Part shown: piece after piece, positions 31,097 to 35,924 of the stretch
How the letters are laid out: each line of letters starts with the position of its first letter
Position numbering within the stretch: position 1 is the stretch's first letter
Origin: an uncultured Bacilli bacterium
GTDB taxonomy: Bacteria; Bacillota_I; Bacilli_A; RF39; UBA660
Direction: 5' to 3'
DNA: 35,924 bases
NCBI GenBank assembly: GCA_947589735.1
Contig: CANQCR010000004.1
Coordinates: 1 to 35,924 of the forward strand
Notes under the pieces: model-generated
Told to the model about the DNA's origin: nothing
The model's database searches: none
The model's input: only the letters and a program-made list of their open reading frames with translations
Made by a program: the position numbers and the translations under genes

Positions 31097-31912
31097 ATGA
31101 AACGTTTACGTAACTGGTGGAAGGAAATAAAAGGCCTAATTAGTGATCCTATGGTAAGTATTTTGCCAGGTCAAATTGCCTTTTTCCTTATCCTATCAAT
31201 TTTTCCATTATTAATTTTAGTTGGTTGGGTAGCCTCATTTTTCGATATTTCGGTTGGAACAATTACCGAGATGATTAGTTCCGCTTTACCACAAGATATT
31301 GCTAAATCTTTAATCGATTTTATCAGTGGTAAAAGTTTTGATACAACCATTGGATTATCAATGGTGATTGGCTTTTTCTTAGCAAGTAATGGTTCTTATG
31401 CCATTATTACAGCTTCGAATGCCTTATATGGTTTTCCAGCCGATGATTTTGTTAAAAGAAGAGTTAAAGCTATCTTTTTAATATTTATTCTTGTTGTTTT
31501 ATTAGCTTTTACCTTAGCGGTTTTAACCTATGGTAATAGTATAGCTAAACTTATTTTAGCTAACTTAAATGAATCGACATTAGCGAATGCCTTGTACTGG
31601 ACTTTCTTTTTTGCTAGATGGCCAATTGCGATGATTTTAATTTATTTTGCTATTAAATTAATTTATGTTATTGCGCCGGATTGGCAGATATTAAGCAAGA
31701 ACACAACCAAAGGTTCTTTATTTACAACTTTTGGTTGGATTGTGGCAACCATTATTTTTTCATATTATATATCGCATTTTGCTAACTATGATATTTTCTA
31801 TGGCAGTTTATCAAGTATCGTTATTTTGATGCTTTGGATATATGTCATATCTTATATACTAGTATTAGGTATTGCTATTAATGTTAAAGAGTATCGTGAT
31901 AAAGAGGAATAA
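31097..31912 (+). CDS. YihY/BrkB-family membrane protein
   Basis: A 271-residue integral membrane protein with about six hydrophobic segments. The N-terminal ILPGQIAFFLILSIFPLLIL, the central SNGSYAIITASNALYG segment and the closing GSLSSIVILMLWIYVISYILVLG are diagnostic of the YihY/UPF0761 family (once mis-called ribonuclease BN). Its function is not established. Its ATG lies 7 bases after a GGAG that overlaps the rpoZ stop, so it is co-transcribed with rpoZ. Confidence 0.88.
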   Translation: MKRLRNWWKEIKGLISDPMVSILPGQIAFFLILSIFPLLILVGWVASFFDISVGTITEMISSALPQDIAKSLIDFISGKSFDTTIGLSMVIGFFLASNGSYAIITASNALYGFPADDFVKRRVKAIFLIFILVVLLAFTLAVLTYGNSIAKLILANLNESTLANALYWTFFFARWPIAMILIYFAIKLIYVIAPDWQILSKNTTKGSLFTTFGWIVATIIFSYYISHFANYDIFYGSLSSIVILMLWIYVISYILVLGIAINVKEYRDKEE

Positions 31913-31924
31913 ATCCTCTTTATT
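31901..31924 (+). terminator. Terminator of the rpoZ-yihY unit
   Basis: AAAGAGGA, loop ATAAA, TCCTCTTT, followed by ATTTACTTT; a good stem with an imperfect T-run. Confidence 0.7.
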
Positions 31925-31927
31925 TAC

Positions 31928-31957
31928 TTTAAAGATAAAAAATGTTATAGTTATATT
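31928..31957 (+). promoter_or_regulatory. Probable promoter and leader of deoD
   Basis: TTTAAA, 18-bp spacer, TATATT. The leader of about 60 bases could form two small hairpins (ATCTA/TAGAT and TTCC/GGAA) before AAAGGAGTGAT. No known riboswitch pattern is visible. Confidence 0.4.
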
Positions 31958-32025
31958 AGAATAGACAATCAAAAAATCTATGTTTAGATGTTCCGAGATA
32001 GGGAATAATATAAAGGAGTGATTTA

Positions 32026-32733
32026 ATGACCCCACATATTGAAGCACCTCTTGGTAGTATTGCTAAAACAGTTTTGATGCCAGGTGATCCCTTACGTGCT
32101 AAATACATAGCGGAAAATTATTTATCAGATTATAAACTTGTTAATAGTGTTCGTAATATTTATGCGTATACGGGAACTTATAATGGCAAAGAAGTTACAA
32201 TTATGGCCTCTGGTATGGGTATGCCTAGTATTGGTATTTATAGTTATGAATTATATAAGTTTTATGATGTAGACAATATTATTCGTATCGGTTCAGCCGG
32301 TGCTTATAGTGAAGAGTTAAAATTATACGATGTTATGCTTGCCTTAGATGCATATTCTGAATCTAGCTTTGCTAAAGTACAAAGTGGGGAAGAAGCAAAC
32401 ATTTTATCTAGTAGTTCAAAACTTAATGAAATGATTAAAGCTGTGGCCACGGAGTTAGATCAAAAGATTTTAGCTGGCCGCTTACATAGTAGTGATGTTT
32501 TCTATAAAACAAATGATAATTTTCAAGAGTTATATGATAGATATGGCTGCTTAGCTTGTGAAATGGAATCCTTTGCTTTATTTAATACTGCTAAAATTTT
32601 AAATAAAGAGGCTGCTTGTTTAGTTACTATTTCTGATCATTTTATAACGGGTGAGAAAGCCACTAGTGAAGAGCGTGAAACGTCTTTTGATGCGATGATT
32701 AAGTTAGCCCTTCTGGTAGCTAGTAGATTGTAG
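32026..32733 (+). CDS. deoD: Purine-nucleoside phosphorylase, DeoD type
   Basis: Splits purine (deoxy)nucleosides with phosphate. Hexameric-type signatures: TPHIEAPLG with His4/5, VLMPGDPLRAKYIAE with the phosphate-binding Arg, GSGMGMPSIGIYSYEL-like SGMGMPSIGIYSYEL, IIRIGSAGAY, ACEMESFALF with the ribose-binding Glu, and TISDHFITGE with the catalytic Asp. 235 residues, normal length. It begins the salvage operon with add, 7 bp upstream of it. Confidence 0.95.
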   Translation: MTPHIEAPLGSIAKTVLMPGDPLRAKYIAENYLSDYKLVNSVRNIYAYTGTYNGKEVTIMASGMGMPSIGIYSYELYKFYDVDNIIRIGSAGAYSEELKLYDVMLALDAYSESSFAKVQSGEEANILSSSSKLNEMIKAVATELDQKILAGRLHSSDVFYKTNDNFQELYDRYGCLACEMESFALFNTAKILNKEAACLVTISDHFITGEKATSEERETSFDAMIKLALLVASRL

Positions 32734-32740
32734 GTGTAGT

Positions 32741-33700
32741 ATGAATTATAAAAAAATGAAGAAAGTTGAATTACATGTTCATTTAGATGGTAGTGTTAGA
32801 GTTCCAACACTAGCGGAATTAGCTGGTATAACTATTGAAGAAGCTAATGCGAAAGCAGTTGCGCCATTAAAATGCCATAATCTAGCTGATTATCTAACAA
32901 GGTTTGAATTACCAATATCCGTTATGCAAACGAAAGAAAACTTAATTCGCATTGCTAGCGAACTCGCGATGGATTTAAAAGATGAAAATGTTATTTATGC
33001 AGAAATTCGTTTTGCGCCGCATCAACATACCAGCGCTTTAACACTAGAAGAAGTTGTTGATGCTGTTTTAGAAGGCCTAGCTAAAGTTGATCTTAAAACA
33101 AACTTAATTTTATCAATGATGCGAAACGATTCATTAGAAAGAAATAAGCAGATTATTGATTTAGCTAAGAAGTATGAAGACGATGGTGTCATTGGTGTTG
33201 ATTTAGCTGGTGATGAAGCAACTTATAAGACATCATTCTTTGAAGGCTTATTTGCTTATGCCAAAGAAAAGGGTGTTAAATATACGATTCATGCGGGTGA
33301 AGCTGATGGCGAGGTTAGTATTGCCGATGCGATTAGGTTTGGTGCTAAAAGAATTGGCCATGGTATTAGAATTATTTCTTCACCTCAGTTGATGGAATAT
33401 GTTAAGGAAAATAATATCTTGCTTGAGGTATGTCCAACCAGTAATGTTCAAACCAATGTGGTAAGTGAGATTAAGGAACACCCTATTAATAGACTTGTTC
33501 ATTCCGGAATTAAAGTGTGTATTAATACCGATAATAGAACAGTTTCGAATACGACTTTAAGTGATGAATATGCCCGTTTAAATCAAGCTTTTGATTATAC
33601 GGAAAAAGATTTTATGACCTTTAATATCAATGCCATTAATGCAACCTCACTTACCGATGAGGAAAAGGCAAGCTTAATAAATGAACTAAAAAGTAATTAG
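32741..33700 (+). CDS. add: Adenosine deaminase
   Basis: Converts adenosine and deoxyadenosine to (deoxy)inosine, the substrate of DeoD just upstream. Zinc and catalytic residues are all present: ELHVHLDGS (His12, His14), TIHAGE (His184, Glu187), IGHGIR (His207), CPTSN, and INTDN (Asp264). At 319 residues it is near the usual 330-340. The first ATG has only a weak TAGGTGT ribosome site and follows the deoD stop by 7 bp, so it is co-translated with deoD; an M6 start would be possible but loses nothing functional. Confidence 0.95.
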   Translation: MNYKKMKKVELHVHLDGSVRVPTLAELAGITIEEANAKAVAPLKCHNLADYLTRFELPISVMQTKENLIRIASELAMDLKDENVIYAEIRFAPHQHTSALTLEEVVDAVLEGLAKVDLKTNLILSMMRNDSLERNKQIIDLAKKYEDDGVIGVDLAGDEATYKTSFFEGLFAYAKEKGVKYTIHAGEADGEVSIADAIRFGAKRIGHGIRIISSPQLMEYVKENNILLEVCPTSNVQTNVVSEIKEHPINRLVHSGIKVCINTDNRTVSNTTLSDEYARLNQAFDYTEKDFMTFNINAINATSLTDEEKASLINELKSN

Positions 33701-33714
33701 AAAATAGGTGATTT

Positions 33715-34986
33715 ATGGAATACACTAAATTAGAAAAAGAACACTATAATTTGCATATTATCCAAACAGATCGTTTTAAGACGATTAACGTTAAAGTTAA
33801 TTTTAAGCGAAAACTTGTTAAAGAAGAAATAACTAAACGTAATATGCTTGTTAATGCTCTTTTTGAGTCGACTGCCAATTATCCAACTAAACGCCTTTTA
33901 GAAATAAAATCAGAAGACTTATATGATCTTTCGTATCATGGCTCTAATTATGAGAGTGGTATTTATACTATTCTTAGTTTTGATATGACTTTTATCAATC
34001 CTAAATATACAGAAGAGGGCATGGATGATGCTTCTTTTGAACTTTTAGAAGAGTTTTTATATCATCCTAATGTTTCTAATGGAGCATTTGTTAAGGAAAA
34101 TTATGATATTGCTTATCATAATCTTAGTGATTATCTAACAACCCTTGATGAAAATGTTCGGACATATGCCCAGATTAGAATGCTTGAAGAAATGGGCGAT
34201 GGCATATATTCTTATCGCAGTTCTGGTTATATGGAGGACTTAGAAAAACTTACAAGTAAAGATTTATATGAATATTATTGTGATGTTATTAATAACGATA
34301 TAGCAGATGTTTTTGTTATTGGTGAGGTTGATGTTGATCGTATTGAAAGCCTTGTTCAAAAACATCTAGTATTTAAAAATAACATTAAGAGTAAAGATAG
34401 TCATTTTTATCTTCACCCTGAAGTTAAAGATGAAATTAAATTAAAAATTGAGAAAACAACGAAAGAGCAAAGTACTTTGATGTTAGGGTTTAGACTAGAT
34501 CCTTTAACTGATTATGAAAGACGTTATGTTTTAAGTGTTTATAACTACATTTTAGGTGGTAGTACGGAATCTAATTTGTTTCAAGTCGTTCGGGAAGGTC
34601 ATTCGCTTTGTTACTATATTAATTCTTCAAATCAACCACTATTAAGTATTGGTATTATTAAAGCTGGTATCAACGCCGCTGATTATGATGAGACTTTAAG
34701 TCTTATCAATCAAGAACTTAATAAGATGAAGACTGGTGATTTTGATGATGCTAAACTTAAAAATGCTAAAGAGACATATCTTAGCAGTTTAGAAGAATTA
34801 GAAGATAATCCTGAAAGTATTGTGGCGATGTATACCGCTATCGAATATCTAAATGCTGATACAATTTCCGAACGGCGAAAGAAAATTATGCAAGTAACGA
34901 AAGATGAGGTTGTAGCGATTTCATCAAAGATTCATTTAAACACCGTATTCTTATTGGAAGGAATTGATGCCAATGAAGAAGAGTAG
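33715..34986 (+). CDS. yfmF: M16-family protein YfmF (non-catalytic partner)
   Basis: A 423-residue M16 (insulinase-like) protein without the HxxEH zinc motif, as expected for the inactive partner of a YfmF/YfmH pair. It keeps the core fold, with the later SNLFQVVREGHSLCYYINSS segment (about 280-300), the R/Y substrate-binding region typical of M16 C-terminal halves. In B. subtilis the corresponding genes (ymfF, ymfH) are linked to 5-aminopentanol modification of elongation factor P. A weak AATAGGTGATTT precedes the ATG, 14 bp after add, so it may be read from the deoD-add message. Its stop overlaps the next start by 14 bp. Confidence 0.82.
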   Translation: MEYTKLEKEHYNLHIIQTDRFKTINVKVNFKRKLVKEEITKRNMLVNALFESTANYPTKRLLEIKSEDLYDLSYHGSNYESGIYTILSFDMTFINPKYTEEGMDDASFELLEEFLYHPNVSNGAFVKENYDIAYHNLSDYLTTLDENVRTYAQIRMLEEMGDGIYSYRSSGYMEDLEKLTSKDLYEYYCDVINNDIADVFVIGEVDVDRIESLVQKHLVFKNNIKSKDSHFYLHPEVKDEIKLKIEKTTKEQSTLMLGFRLDPLTDYERRYVLSVYNYILGGSTESNLFQVVREGHSLCYYINSSNQPLLSIGIIKAGINAADYDETLSLINQELNKMKTGDFDDAKLKNAKETYLSSLEELEDNPESIVAMYTAIEYLNADTISERRKKIMQVTKDEVVAISSKIHLNTVFLLEGIDANEEE

Positions 34987-35924
34987 AATGGTTCATTATG
35001 ATTTAGATCTTTATAGTGAAACTCTAGATAATGGTTTACTCATAAATATTGTTCCTAAAACAACAGTCAAAAATATTTATGTAACTTTTTCAACTAAGTA
35101 TGGTAGTATCGAAGATACATTTATTCCTTTAGGTGAAGAGGAATATTATACCGTACCAATGGGGGTCGCACATTTTCTTGAACATAAGGTTTTTGAAGAG
35201 GAAGATGGGATAGATCCTTTTAGTTATTTTTCGGCTCGCGGAGCTGATTCTAACGCTAATACGTCTAATTATAAAACAACTTATCTATTTTCTGGACCAA
35301 CGCATTTTGAAGATAATTTAAATTATCTTTTGGATTTTGTTCAACATCCTTATTTTACGGATGAAAATGTCCTTAAAGAAAAGGGGATAATCGATCAAGA
35401 AATTAAAATGTTAGCTGATAATCCAGCATGGAAACTTTACGACACTGCTTTATTCAATAGTTTTAAATATCATCCTATCAGATATCCAATTGCTGGTACA
35501 AGTGAGACCATTATGAAGATTACTAAGGAAGATTTATATAAATGTTATAATACTTTCTATCATCCTGGTAATATGTTTATGACGATTACAGGTAATGTTG
35601 ATCCCGAAGAAACTATTCAAATTATTAAAGATAACCAAAGTCGTAAAACATTCGAGCCTTTTAAGCCTATTCGTGTTAAAACTTATGATGAACCCGATAC
35701 GGTTAATGTTTTAAAAGAAGAAGTTATCTCTGAAGTATCCTTACCAAAGGTAGCCTTATCCTATAAAATTAATGCTTCAGGATATGATATTAATCGTCTT
35801 AGAATCTATTTAAATCTTTATTTTTCACTTCTTTTGGGAACTACTTCCGTTTTTGCAGAACAGCTTCGGACCGATAAATTAATTAGTACCGGTGTTTGCT
35901 ATGACGTTCTACACACAGATAAAC
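34973..35924 (+). CDS. yfmH: M16-family zinc peptidase YfmH, cut by the window end
   Basis: The first 317 codons of a zinc protease of the M16 family. The inverted zinc motif is HFLEH (His67, Glu70, His71) in MGVAHFLEHKVFEEEDG, followed by the distal Glu in KGIIDQEIKML. NYKTTYLFSGP and a PIAGTSETI loop also fit. The start at 34973 overlaps the end of yfmF by 14 bp and has AAGGAATT upstream; the frame stays open to the end of the window. With yfmF it would form a heterodimer, this subunit carrying the active site. The link to elongation factor P modification is taken from B. subtilis naming. Confidence 0.88.
   Translation, partial: MKKSRMVHYDLDLYSETLDNGLLINIVPKTTVKNIYVTFSTKYGSIEDTFIPLGEEEYYTVPMGVAHFLEHKVFEEEDGIDPFSYFSARGADSNANTSNYKTTYLFSGPTHFEDNLNYLLDFVQHPYFTDENVLKEKGIIDQEIKMLADNPAWKLYDTALFNSFKYHPIRYPIAGTSETIMKITKEDLYKCYNTFYHPGNMFMTITGNVDPEETIQIIKDNQSRKTFEPFKPIRVKTYDEPDTVNVLKEEVISEVSLPKVALSYKINASGYDINRLRIYLNLYFSLLLGTTSVFAEQLRTDKLISTGVCYDVLHTDK

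Noticed and set aside
31958-32025. Purine or preQ1 riboswitch before deoD
   Set aside because: The leader is about 60 bases with two weak hairpins; the three-way junction of the purine aptamer cannot be formed and no preQ1 pseudoknot pattern is seen.
1-35924. CRISPR array, rRNA or tRNA genes, or insertion sequences with DDE transposase
   Set aside because: Looked for by eye; no regularly spaced repeats, no cloverleaf-like or rRNA-like segment and no DDE transposase frame were seen.
1-35924. Mycoplasma-type code with TGA as Trp
   Set aside because: TGA ends the recombinase fragment, relaxase and pdp genes at expected lengths, and Trp is encoded by TGG throughout.

Overview
The window comes from a low-GC Bacillota genome with the standard genetic code: TGA ends several intact genes and no reading frame needs TGA as a sense codon. 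A NodB-type cell-wall deacetylase, SpoVS, a SufU-type Fe-S scaffold, AGGAGG/GGTGAT ribosome binding sites and short rho-independent terminators all point to a walled, AT-rich Bacilli or Mollicutes-related lineage of the RF39/Erysipelotrichia kind, probably a host-associated bacterium. The lineage is inferred; there is no rRNA in the window.

Positions 1-9768 are an accessory region. It opens with the end of a Tn4451-like mobilizable element on the + strand: a large serine recombinase missing its catalytic domain, a TnpV protein, a candidate oriT and a TnpZ-type relaxase, closed by a two-way terminator. Everything that follows, to 9768, is on the - strand: a cytosine-5 methyltransferase translationally coupled to an HNH endonuclease (a likely type II restriction-modification pair), a Schlafen/AlbA_2 protein in an operon with an unrecognised two-membrane-segment protein, and an alpha/beta hydrolase followed by a phospholipase C-like metalloprotein. 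Divergent from the Schlafen operon is a candidate small RNA of about 100 nt (promoter 7700-7727, terminator 7805-7836). This locus is the best candidate for an undescribed system, probably anti-phage, but its function is inference.

Positions 9769-21860 mostly concern the cell surface. A SipW-dependent secreted protein, its ER-type signal peptidase and a DUF5305 protein form an operon, with a possible 30-codon ORF bridging the first two. Then come a SAM methyltransferase, a divergent Sir2-like protein, a giant MMPL transporter with a repeat-filled outer domain, a secreted repeat protein whose membrane anchor is put out of frame by a 41-bp tandem duplication built of two hairpins, a polysaccharide deacetylase and a PnuC-type transporter.

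Positions 21861-35924 are housekeeping: an E2-like acyltransferase, a polyol-type Zn dehydrogenase, SpoVS, a PEP-utilising-enzyme-like protein, SufU, an unknown protein, SufB, a short SSB, pyrimidine-nucleoside phosphorylase, RNA polymerase omega, a YihY/BrkB membrane protein, purine nucleoside phosphorylase, adenosine deaminase, and the M16 pair YfmF/YfmH (the last cut by the window end). Pdp, DeoD and Add together form a nucleoside salvage set. Several promoters here lie so close to the gene that the mRNA leader is essentially just a GGTGAT Shine-Dalgarno.
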